43,804 nucleotides of DNA from Candidatus Aenigmatarchaeota archaeon. GTDB lineage: Archaea > Aenigmatarchaeota > Aenigmatarchaeia > QMZS01. The stretch spans positions 1-43,804 of the forward strand of contig JAUVLW010000007.1 in NCBI GenBank assembly GCA_030600555.1, read 5' to 3'. Positions 29,361 to 37,605 of this stretch are shown piece by piece. Within the stretch, counting starts at the first letter, position 1. Each line of letters starts with the position of its first letter. Below the pieces are notes generated by a model. The model was not told the origin of the DNA and ran no database searches. It saw only the letters and a program-made list of their open reading frames with translations. A program made the position numbers and the translations under genes.

Positions 29361-29643
29361 GCAGGAGTAGCCAAGTCTGGTCAGATAAAAGTCAGTTCGA
29401 CTTTATTACAGAAAAAGGCGCTGGACTCAAGTGAACCCTTTAAAAAAGGTTGTTTTATCGAAAAGATAAAACATATGTTTTTCGAAGAAAAACAAGGTCT
29501 AAACCCCAAAACAACAATAAGGATTTTGAGTTATCCAGTCTCTTAGTGAGTTCGACGGTTCGAATAAGGTTTTCTTTCTCGAAAGAAACACCTTAAGCAA
29601 AAGAAAGGAAAATTATATCTTAACGAAACTCCGTCCTCCTGCA
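29361..29643 (+). tRNA. tRNA-Leu(CAA) with three predicted introns (~29383-29413; 29432-29532; ~29565-29629)
   Basis: Acceptor GCAGGAG/CTCCTGC plus A73; D-arm GCCAAGTCTGGTC...AAAGGC; anticodon arm CTGGA-CTCAAG|intron|A-TCCAG; class II variable arm CTC/GAG; T-arm GACGG-TTCGAA|intron|T-CCGTC. Confidence 0.9.
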
Positions 29644-29699
29644 GTTTTTCAAAAAATGCACCTAAATAGCACCTAATTATTTAAATATTCTATAGATTT

Positions 29700-30224
29700 A
29701 TGAAGATAGAACTGGATATTGTTCCTATGGGGAATATTGATGAAGACACAATTGAGGTGTTAAAACAGAAACTAAAAGAAAGGAACTTTCTTGTGAGAGT
29801 TTACGCCAAAATCGAACTTCCAAAAACCTCGCTAAATGTGTACAGAAAACAATATAACTCTGATGTGATTACAGACACACTCAGGAACCTAAAAGGAACA
29901 GTTATTGCGATTACAGATGCGGATTTATACACAGATAAATTAAGTTATACTTTTTCAACAGTTGAATATGACGGGCCTGCTTTAATTTCAACCTACAGGT
30001 TGAACCCCGAGTATTATCAGGAAACACCAAATTTTAATTTATTGATTGAGCGTCTGGTAAAAGAAATAATTTATTCCGTAGGGAGGATAAAAGGATTGGA
30101 TGCTTGCCAGCACCCAAGATGCTTAATGCACAATATCACTTGTGTGAAGGATACTGATTTTAAAGTTATGGATTTTTGCAAAGAGTGCAAAATTAACAAC
30201 ACTCTTAAAGGTGTGGACTTATGA
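29700..30224 (+). CDS. archaemetzincin homolog lacking catalytic residues
   Basis: Archaemetzincin-like YRKQYNS, ERLVKE, CxxxxCLM...FCKEC; HExxHxxGxxHC replaced by YSVGRIKGLDAC. Confidence 0.85.
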   Translation: MKIELDIVPMGNIDEDTIEVLKQKLKERNFLVRVYAKIELPKTSLNVYRKQYNSDVITDTLRNLKGTVIAITDADLYTDKLSYTFSTVEYDGPALISTYRLNPEYYQETPNFNLLIERLVKEIIYSVGRIKGLDACQHPRCLMHNITCVKDTDFKVMDFCKECKINNTLKGVDL

Positions 30225-31093
30225 AAAAAAAGACGGAAACAAAGAAGGCAACCAGCAAAAGGAAAACTAAAATAATTGAAGAAAAGGAATTCCTGGAAGA
30301 CACTAAAACAAAAAAGAAAACAACCAAAAAAACTGCGGTTAAAGCTAAAAAAGAATCCATCGACAAAGTAAAAAAAGTTTCCAAAGAAAAAACAAAGAAA
30401 CCTAAAACCGACAAAGTGAAAAAGAAGTCCAAAAAAACAGAAGAAATTGAAGAGATTAAACCTTTGAGTTGCGAAGAAATTTTCCCGGAAAATGAAGAAG
30501 TTCAGGAAACTCCTTCAGAAGAATCTGAGGCTAACAAATTTAAAAGAGAACCAAAGAAAAAATATAAAGGAACTCTTCTTGAAAATAAAGTTTACATATT
30601 TAACAAAACCGATGGAGAAGAAGTTTATGATTACGGGTGTTTTGGAAAAATGAAAGATGACAAAAATGAACTCTCCCTTGAAGAAGCCCTTGTGCTTGCA
30701 AAAAGAAATAAACTGAAAATCTATGAAGGTAAAAAAGAATTAAATGTTGAGGAATTTTATGAATATGCCTGCTTGCAGGACAAAGAATTCCCGTGGAAAT
30801 TTACAGTATATGAGGAACTAAGAGGTCGTGGTCTTCTGGTAAGAACCGGGTTCAAATTCGGCACCCACTTCAGGGTTTACGCAAGAGGTGTAAAATTAAA
30901 GAGAGGTCCAAAATCAGTGAAAGAACACACAAGATGGATTGTTCATGCTATTCCTGAGAATTACACTTGTTCCTTCCCTGAACTATCCAGAGCTGTTAGA
31001 CTGGCTCACAATATTAGAGCAAAAATGCTTTGGGCGGTTGTTGATGATGAAGGGGATGTAACTTACTACGAAATTATTCGGAAAACTCCTTAA
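30221..31093 (+). CDS. endA: tRNA-intron endonuclease with Lys-rich N-terminal extension
   Basis: YEELRGRGLLVRTGFKFGTHFRVY, EHTRWIVHAIPE, SRAVRLAHNIRAKMLWAVVDDEGDVTYYEI. Confidence 0.95.
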   Translation: MKKKTETKKATSKRKTKIIEEKEFLEDTKTKKKTTKKTAVKAKKESIDKVKKVSKEKTKKPKTDKVKKKSKKTEEIEEIKPLSCEEIFPENEEVQETPSEESEANKFKREPKKKYKGTLLENKVYIFNKTDGEEVYDYGCFGKMKDDKNELSLEEALVLAKRNKLKIYEGKKELNVEEFYEYACLQDKEFPWKFTVYEELRGRGLLVRTGFKFGTHFRVYARGVKLKRGPKSVKEHTRWIVHAIPENYTCSFPELSRAVRLAHNIRAKMLWAVVDDEGDVTYYEIIRKTP

Positions 31094-31145
31094 TCCTACA
31101 AAATTAAATTTAAACTGATTTATTGTAAAATTTATAAAGGTTTTT

Positions 31146-31916
31146 ATGACATCAGGACTTATTATTCTGGACAAACCTTCTGGACCGACCAGTTTTGACT
31201 GCGTTGAAGGAGTTGGGCGAATCTTTGGGCTTAAAAAAGCAGGACACACCGGAACATTAGACCCTAAAGTAACCGGAGTTTTATTGATCCTTCTAGGGGA
31301 AACAAGAAAACTTGCGCCTCTTTTTGAGAAACTTGACAAGATTTATGTTGGGGTGATGCATCTACACAATGAAGTTCCCCTAAAAGAACTGGAAGAATGC
31401 GTAAAAAAATATACCGGAGTAATTACCCAATTACCACCAGTAAAATCAAGAGTGAAAAGAGTTGAAAGAGAAAGAAAAATCCACAGGCTTGAGATAAAAA
31501 AAGTTGAAGGGAATGATATTACTCTTCTGATTGACTGCGAACACGGCACTTACATAAGAAAACTCTTCCATGATATGGGAGAAGAACTTGGGTGCGGGGC
31601 TCACATGAAACATTTAAGGAGAATCGGAGTCAACGTATTTGGGGAAGAAGAAGTTGTTAGTTATGATGACCTGAAAACAGGGAAAGAGAAATATATTATA
31701 CCTAACGAAGAAATAATTGAAAGACTAAAAATAAAAAAAATTATTGTATCAAAAGAAGAAGGGAGTAAAGTTGAAAATGGGATTCCAATCCAGATAGAAG
31801 ATAAAAATAATTTTGTTCAGGAGGAAAGAGTTGCAATATTTATTGAGGATAAATTAAGAGCAATTGGGACTGTTGAAGAAGATAGGGTTAAGATTAACAG
31901 GGTTTTGAATGTCTAA
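31146..31916 (+). CDS. cbf5: tRNA/rRNA pseudouridine synthase Cbf5 (TruB/dyskerin family)
   Basis: LDKPSGPTSF, GHTGTLDPKVTGVL, CEHGTYIRKL, PUA-like C-terminus. Confidence 0.96.
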   Translation: MTSGLIILDKPSGPTSFDCVEGVGRIFGLKKAGHTGTLDPKVTGVLLILLGETRKLAPLFEKLDKIYVGVMHLHNEVPLKELEECVKKYTGVITQLPPVKSRVKRVERERKIHRLEIKKVEGNDITLLIDCEHGTYIRKLFHDMGEELGCGAHMKHLRRIGVNVFGEEEVVSYDDLKTGKEKYIIPNEEIIERLKIKKIIVSKEEGSKVENGIPIQIEDKNNFVQEERVAIFIEDKLRAIGTVEEDRVKINRVLNV

Positions 31917-31917
31917 A
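31893..31917 (+). repeat. 25-nt direct repeat, copy A (3' end of cbf5)
   Basis: ATTAACAGGGTTTTGAATGTCTAAA; 24/25 match with copy B. Confidence 0.95.
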
Positions 31918-31931
31918 CAATTAATTCCAAT

Positions 31932-32504
31932 TCAATCATAGAACTCAAGTCCATCATCTTTTTTAACAGGTTTTATGCCATGAAATTCAAGTCCATCATC
32001 ATAGAATTCAAGTCCATCATCTCTTATTTTTTCAGCCTCAAGCACTGCATATATGCATAAAGGACCGCAATCATAGTCGTTATTTTGGATAGAACCTAAA
32101 TCTCTTAAATATTTTAGTGTGTCTTCTGAAGGATGATTTTCATGGAAATATTCCCCAATTAAATAATCCTTTTCAAGACTAAATCTATCAGGAAATATAA
32201 TCAGATTACGAATATTAATTTCAGAAGTTGTTTCCTGAACAAGTCCTTCTATAGGGTCATACAATAGAGTTCTGGAATCATCCATATCTATTAAATAATT
32301 CCAGTGATTGCTATTATAATTATAAAACACCGCGTTACAATTAAATTTATCTGATAAATGTCTCATATCTTCACCTTCAAACCAATCAGTACGTCTCAAA
32401 TACCCTTTATGTCTTTTATAATCACCTTTTCTAATCTCTTCGTTTAATAATTCTCTAAAATATTCACCCGCTTCTTCAGGTCTAATTTCAATAGCTTCAA
32501 CCAT
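31932..32504 (-). CDS. Ulp1/C48-like cysteine protease candidate with C-terminal DDGLEF repeats
   Basis: HWNYLIDMDDSRTLLYDPI ... QNNDYDCGPLCIYAVLEAE = H-D-Q-C order; three DDGLEF[YH] units. Confidence 0.7.
   Translation of the reverse strand: MVEAIEIRPEEAGEYFRELLNEEIRKGDYKRHKGYLRRTDWFEGEDMRHLSDKFNCNAVFYNYNSNHWNYLIDMDDSRTLLYDPIEGLVQETTSEINIRNLIIFPDRFSLEKDYLIGEYFHENHPSEDTLKYLRDLGSIQNNDYDCGPLCIYAVLEAEKIRDDGLEFYDDGLEFHGIKPVKKDDGLEFYD
31935..32021 (-). repeat. three ~20-nt imperfect repeats encoding DDGLEF(Y/H)
   Basis: TAGAACTCAAGTCCATCATC / TGAAATTCAAGTCCATCATC / TAGAATTCAAGTCCATCATC on + strand. Confidence 0.95.
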
Positions 32505-32580
32505 TATTTAGTAGTAATTTAATCATATATAAAGATTTCTATGGTGGAATATATACTATTAAATATATCTTTCTTTAAAA

Positions 32581-32605
32581 ATTAACCGGGTTTTGAATGT
32601 CTAAA
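32581..32605 (+). repeat. 25-nt direct repeat, copy B (abuts the 3' end of the Sec61-beta gene)
   Basis: ATTAACCGGGTTTTGAATGTCTAAA. Confidence 0.95.
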
Positions 32606-32756
32606 TAACAAATCTCAAAACAAGCACAAGAATGCAGATTCCAAATCCTATTCCAAGAACAATCTCGGGTTTTAGGTTAATTCCATCCTCAATCTCTTCA
32701 GAATAATTAATTAATCCCGCTGTTGACTGAGGCATCCTTCTCTTTTCTTTTGCCAT
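32601..32756 (-). CDS. preprotein translocase Sec61 beta subunit
   Basis: Manual translation MAKEKRRMPQSTAGLINYSEEIEDGINLKPEIVLGIGFGICILVLVLRFVI*; missed by ORF track (51 aa). Confidence 0.92.
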   Translation of the reverse strand: MAKEKRRMPQSTAGLINYSEEIEDGINLKPEIVLGIGFGICILVLVLRFVI

Positions 32757-32782
32757 AATTATCTTATTAATTATAAAAATAG

Positions 32783-34279
32783 TCAGTTTGTCCTATAACC
32801 ATCTTCTTTTTTCCTTGTTTCGACTAATTCGCCGATTTCCTTGAATTTAAGCTCTTTATTTACGAGTTTCCCTATAATTTCCCTTAAATCTTCCATTTTA
32901 ACCCTAACCTGTTCTGTGGAATCCCTGTCTCTTATTGTAACCGTTTCATCCTTCATTGTGTCATAATCAAGAGTAATCCCATAAGGAATCCCTGCTTCGT
33001 CTGCCCTCGCATATCTCTTCCCAACGCTCCCGGAATTATCAAAAAAGCAGTCAAAGTCTTTTTTTAGATTTTTGTACAACTCAAACCCTTTTTCCCCAAG
33101 ACCGTCTTTTTTCACAAGAGGGAAAATTCCAATAGTAAAAGGGGCGACTTTTGGATTCAGGTTCAGGACCTCATCTTTGTAAGAAATTTCAAGTAAGGAA
33201 TATATATTCCGGTCAACACCAAAAGATAATTCAAGAACATGAGGGATAAATTTCTTTCCTTCGATTGTGACATGAAGATTCTCCCCGGAAACTTTTTCGT
33301 GACCTGACAAATCGTGGTCTGTCCTGTAATGAACCCCGCCCATTTCCTTGAAACCATTGAACTTCTCTGAAAAAACCTCAACATCAAAATGATATTTATT
33401 GTAAAACGCTTTCTCTTTTTCATTCAGTTCTTTGAACCTGAATTTCTCTGGGGGAATGCAAAGAACATTAAGATAGAACTGCTGGACTTTTGCAAGATAA
33501 TACAAATACATTTTTGGAAGTTTATCCAATAAATCGCCGCAACTTATTTCTTCAATATTTTCTTTATCTGTGAATTTAAGTCTCAATTTATAATCCTTAA
33601 CCTCCTCGAAATTCTCGCATTCATTTATTTTATCAGAGTCAAAGAAAATCTGAAGTTCTGACTGGGTAAATTCCCTTAATCTAAAAGTTCCCTGTCTTGG
33701 TGAAATTTCATTTCTGAAAGCTTTTCCCACAATTGCAAGACCTAAAGGAAGTTTCTCTCTGGTTGCGGAAAACATTCTCTTGAACGCAACATAACAACCC
33801 TGCGCGGTTTCAGGTCTAAGCGATCCCTTATCTTTTGAGCCTATTTTTAAAGGAAACATAAGATTAAGAAAATCAACTTCTCCGAGTTCTCCCCCGCAAT
33901 TGGGGCAGGTTATTCCCAGTTCTTTTATCTTTTCAGTAAGCTGTTTATTATCCAGATGCTCAGCAGTCTCGCTGGTTTTATCCTCAACAAGATGGTCTGC
34001 CCTAAAATCAGATTTGCACTTCTTGCAGCCTGTCAAAGAATCAACAAAATTCTCAATATGCCCTGAAGCAACAAAAACATTCTCCGGCATTATTTCAGTT
34101 GACTCAATTTCATAGAAATTCTCACCCAAACCCAAAAAATAATCTCTCCATAAATCCTCAAATTTCCTTTTCATCAAAGTTCCGAGATGACCATAATCAT
34201 AGAAACCCGAGACTCCTCCGTAAATCTCAGAACTCCTGAACAAAAATCCCCTCTTCGCTAAAGTTTCATCAAGACCCAT
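32783..34279 (-). CDS. glyS: glycyl-tRNA synthetase
   Basis: RGFLFRSSEIYGGVSGFYDYGHLG, RPETAQGCYVAFKRM, FRNEISPRQGTFRLREFTQ, zinc ribbon. Confidence 0.96.
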   Translation of the reverse strand: MGLDETLAKRGFLFRSSEIYGGVSGFYDYGHLGTLMKRKFEDLWRDYFLGLGENFYEIESTEIMPENVFVASGHIENFVDSLTGCKKCKSDFRADHLVEDKTSETAEHLDNKQLTEKIKELGITCPNCGGELGEVDFLNLMFPLKIGSKDKGSLRPETAQGCYVAFKRMFSATREKLPLGLAIVGKAFRNEISPRQGTFRLREFTQSELQIFFDSDKINECENFEEVKDYKLRLKFTDKENIEEISCGDLLDKLPKMYLYYLAKVQQFYLNVLCIPPEKFRFKELNEKEKAFYNKYHFDVEVFSEKFNGFKEMGGVHYRTDHDLSGHEKVSGENLHVTIEGKKFIPHVLELSFGVDRNIYSLLEISYKDEVLNLNPKVAPFTIGIFPLVKKDGLGEKGFELYKNLKKDFDCFFDNSGSVGKRYARADEAGIPYGITLDYDTMKDETVTIRDRDSTEQVRVKMEDLREIIGKLVNKELKFKEIGELVETRKKEDGYRTN

Positions 34280-34410
34280 AATTAAATCAGAAAGTTTTTA
34301 TGAGGGTTAAATATTCTTTAGTTATGCAAAAGCAAATAAACGGGGTAAAAACGCAATATGTCCTCAGATAACCTGAAGATTTGTATCTAAAACTGAAGAA
34401 TAAAAACTTT

Positions 34411-34752
34411 TTATTTTTTGAATTTTTTATACAGAAAAATTATGGCAGAAACAACGCAGTAGTTTATTGCTAAAGGAATTAAATAATTAAGTATAAAATG
34501 CAGTATTCGTTCTCCAAATGAAAATAAAGGTTGCGCTCCGGAATAAGTAAAAATCATAAAATATACTATGGGAATGGGTATTGGATAAAAAGTCAACTGG
34601 TACCAAATTCCTTCTGCAGGTGGAATAGCCATTGCATAATGGATTGTATAGGTTATATAGAGTGGGATGATAAATGTTAAGATTATTTTCCACTTTGTAA
34701 GTTTAAAAAATTCTTTATATTCCATATTACTATCTTGATTAATATTTATCAT
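34411..34752 (-). CDS. small membrane protein
   Basis: 113 aa, about three TM. Confidence 0.65.
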   Translation of the reverse strand: MININQDSNMEYKEFFKLTKWKIILTFIIPLYITYTIHYAMAIPPAEGIWYQLTFYPIPIPIVYFMIFTYSGAQPLFSFGERILHFILNYLIPLAINYCVVSAIIFLYKKFKK

Positions 34753-34817
34753 AAATTCTATTACATTACAGCATTATTTCGTATAACTTCAAATATATAG
34801 AAAGTACGAATACTATT

Positions 34818-35195
34818 ATGATATCAGCAAAAGAAGGCAATATTATATTTCTTAAACTCTCAAGAAATGAAACTCTTGAGGACCTGATAAATCTAATAGA
34901 AACCTATGAGATTAAATCCGGGGTTTTTGAAGGATACGGAAAACTCAGGTATATTGAATACAAGGAAGGGTTGATTGATATTGAAGACGCAACTCTCCAC
35001 GGAACAATTTCGGATTTACAGGGAAAACCTCACATAGAACTTTACTGTTACTCAGACGGAAAAACGCGGAGAATTGAAAAATTGGTTTCTGAAGATTTCA
35101 CAATAATTATAACGCGGTTTGATGAAATAGAACTGCATTCAAGGCTGGATGAAAAAGGCAAACTTGAACTGAGCATTGGTGAAGAAACAAAATAA
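34818..35195 (+). CDS. PPC/DUF296 domain protein
   Basis: IETYEIKSGVFEGYGKL... ATLHGTISDLQGKPHIELYCYSDGK pattern. Confidence 0.75.
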   Translation: MISAKEGNIIFLKLSRNETLEDLINLIETYEIKSGVFEGYGKLRYIEYKEGLIDIEDATLHGTISDLQGKPHIELYCYSDGKTRRIEKLVSEDFTIIITRFDEIELHSRLDEKGKLELSIGEETK

Positions 35196-35355
35196 CAAAT
35201 TGCTATTGGTTAAGAAATAAATTTATTGCATGGAAATTTCTTTTAGAATTTTTTTAGATTCAAACTTTTCAACCAATCCAAAAACTGGTTTAGTTAGATT
35301 CAACAAATAAACCCTAGTTTCTCCAAAATTATTATCAATAGTATCCAACAATTTA

Positions 35356-35607
35356 TCAATCAGGTTCGATAGATTTCTCAAAAATCATCAAAAACAAAGC
35401 AACCAAAGCGCAAATAAATATCAGAACTATAGAAAGAGGATTTGAAAAAACATTGTTAAGGACTTCTGAAAAAAGTCCAATAAATTTCAGCAAAGCCCTA
35501 AGAAAAGGAGAATTGTCAAAGAAAAGAGCAAATGATGTGGAGATAAAAGCCCCGCAAACAATAGCAATACCCATCCACACAAAATCATAGAATAATTCCT
35601 TGTTCAT
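35356..35607 (-). CDS. small two-TM membrane protein
   Basis: 83-aa ORF. Confidence 0.65.
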   Translation of the reverse strand: MNKELFYDFVWMGIAIVCGAFISTSFALFFDNSPFLRALLKFIGLFSEVLNNVFSNPLSIVLIFICALVALFLMIFEKSIEPD

Positions 35608-35632
35608 AAATTATGTTATTAGGATAATTATG

Positions 35633-37306
35633 ATGCAGAAAATAATCAAAAAACTGGCAAAGGAACTAAAAAATGAATTCCCAGAAATTAAAGAAGAAAA
35701 CTTCCAGTTTCCAGGGAAATTCGGGGATATTTCCTGCAATATCTGTTTTATTGAGGCGAAGAAAAAAAATAAAAACCCCTCGGAACTGAGCCTGAAAGCA
35801 ATAAAAAAAATAAAATTAATTCCTGAATTTAGAAAAATTGAAAATAAAAATGGTTATATTAACTTCCATTTAAATTATGAAAAATTAATTCCAAAAATAC
35901 TTGAAGATTATAAAATTTCCTCTGGGAAAAAAGAAAAAATAATGGTTGAGTTCTCAAACCCAAATCCCTGCAAGGCAATGCACATCGGAAACTCAAGAAC
36001 AACTTTTATCGGGGATTCTCTTTCAAGAATTTTAAAGTATTGCGGAAACGATGTGGTAAAAGCAAATTACTACAATGACCTTGGGAAACAAGTCGCAAAA
36101 ACAGTTCTCGCAGTTGATAAATACGGGCTTAAGAAAAATAAAAAAATCGACCACGAACTTGCGGAGATATACGCGAAACTGCATGCTGAAGGGGGCAAAG
36201 AAGAACAAGGGGAATTTAATATTATAGCTCAGAAGATTTTGTATGAACTTGAAAACAATACAGGAAAATATAAGAAAGAATGGAAAGAAGTTGTGAAAAT
36301 GGCAACAAAAGGATTTGAAGAAACCTACAAAAATTCAAAAGTAAAATTTGACATTTATTTTTACGAAAGCGATTTCAAGGAAGAAGGTAAAAAACTCTCC
36401 CAGAAACTTCTAAAACAGGGATATGCTTTTGAGAATGAAGGGGCTGTTGTGATAAACCTTGAAAAAGAAGACCCAACTATTCCCAACACAATCATAATTC
36501 GTTCAGATGGAACCGGTGTTTATCTCACTTCTGACCTCTCCCTTACAATCCATAAATTTAAAAAATTCAAACTTGACAAATCAATCTGGGTTGTTGGGGC
36601 AGACCAGAATAATCACTTCAAACAATTATTCAAAATACTTGAACTGCTTGGTTGCAAATGGACAAAAAACTGCGAACATGTAAACTATGGCTTGATTACT
36701 CTAAAAGGCTCAAAGATGAGTTCGCGTTCAGGAGAATTTATTCTAATTGATGATTTGATTGAAGAAATAAATGAAAAAGCCTGCAAGGAAGTCAGAAAAA
36801 GAAATCCCAACATGGACGGGGAACAAATCTTGAAAATAACTGAGAAAATTGGGTTGGGGGCTTTGAAATATGATATTCTGAAAGTTGAGAGAAACAAAAT
36901 GGTGGATTTCAGTCCTGAAAAAGCAATTAAATTTGAAGGAAACACCGGACCTTATATCCAGTACATGGTGGTGAGATGCAACTCAATCCTGAAAAACGCA
37001 GAGACTAAAGTATGCAGGATTAAAAAAGACGAAAAAATAAATCAGGTAAATGAACATGAAAAAGAGTTAATGAAAAAATTCCTTGAGTTTGAAGAAATTT
37101 TGGACAGGGCTGCCAGACAATTGAAACCAAATCTTCTGTGCAATTACACCTTTGAACTTGCAACCGCATTTTCAAAATTCTACGAGAATTGCAAAGTTAT
37201 TGGGAGTTATGAAGAAAGTTTTAGATTAAAGTTGGTTAAAAAAACCAAAGACCTTTTGGAGACTTGTTTGGATTTATTGGGGATTGAGGTTCCTGAGAAG
37301 ATGTAA
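35633..37306 (+). CDS. argS: arginyl-tRNA synthetase
   Basis: NPNPCKAMHIGNSRTTFIGDSLSR (HIGH-like), LKGSKMSSRSGEF (KMSKS-like); likely start MQKIIKKL near 35633. Confidence 0.95.
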   Translation: MQKIIKKLAKELKNEFPEIKEENFQFPGKFGDISCNICFIEAKKKNKNPSELSLKAIKKIKLIPEFRKIENKNGYINFHLNYEKLIPKILEDYKISSGKKEKIMVEFSNPNPCKAMHIGNSRTTFIGDSLSRILKYCGNDVVKANYYNDLGKQVAKTVLAVDKYGLKKNKKIDHELAEIYAKLHAEGGKEEQGEFNIIAQKILYELENNTGKYKKEWKEVVKMATKGFEETYKNSKVKFDIYFYESDFKEEGKKLSQKLLKQGYAFENEGAVVINLEKEDPTIPNTIIIRSDGTGVYLTSDLSLTIHKFKKFKLDKSIWVVGADQNNHFKQLFKILELLGCKWTKNCEHVNYGLITLKGSKMSSRSGEFILIDDLIEEINEKACKEVRKRNPNMDGEQILKITEKIGLGALKYDILKVERNKMVDFSPEKAIKFEGNTGPYIQYMVVRCNSILKNAETKVCRIKKDEKINQVNEHEKELMKKFLEFEEILDRAARQLKPNLLCNYTFELATAFSKFYENCKVIGSYEESFRLKLVKKTKDLLETCLDLLGIEVPEKM

Positions 37307-37391
37307 GATAATTCTTCAATCAAAATAATCAAGTCTGATAATTTTTTGGAAATATTATCCACTAAGGAAAAGCAATTCTACTAAAAACAAA

Positions 37392-37586
37392 TTATTGTTT
37401 ATAATAAGGAGAATTTTCATTCAATACTTCTGCATAAGGAACTAACCTGCTACCAACTCCCAAAAAACCCACAAGTTTGCAGGCATCAACAAAAGTGTCA
37501 GTTCCGCCAAGTGCTCCAACTGTGAATAATGCAGCATATACAGTGCCTTCCGCAAGATGATCTTTTACAATATAGGGTATTTTCAT
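37392..37586 (-). CDS. small unknown protein, 64 aa
   Basis: Start MKIPYIVKDHLAEG preferred over the upstream start inside fbp. Confidence 0.55.
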   Translation of the reverse strand: MKIPYIVKDHLAEGTVYAALFTVGALGGTDTFVDACKLVGFLGVGSRLVPYAEVLNENSPYYKQ

Positions 37587-37605
37587 AGTATGTTTTAAAT
37601 AAAAT

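Noticed and set aside
29432-29532. C/D box guide RNA inside the anticodon-loop intron
   Set aside because: No convincing RUGAUGA and CUGA boxes; only simple hairpins seen
31935-32021. CRISPR-like short repeats
   Set aside because: Repeats are in-frame inside a coding sequence, three units only and irregular spacing
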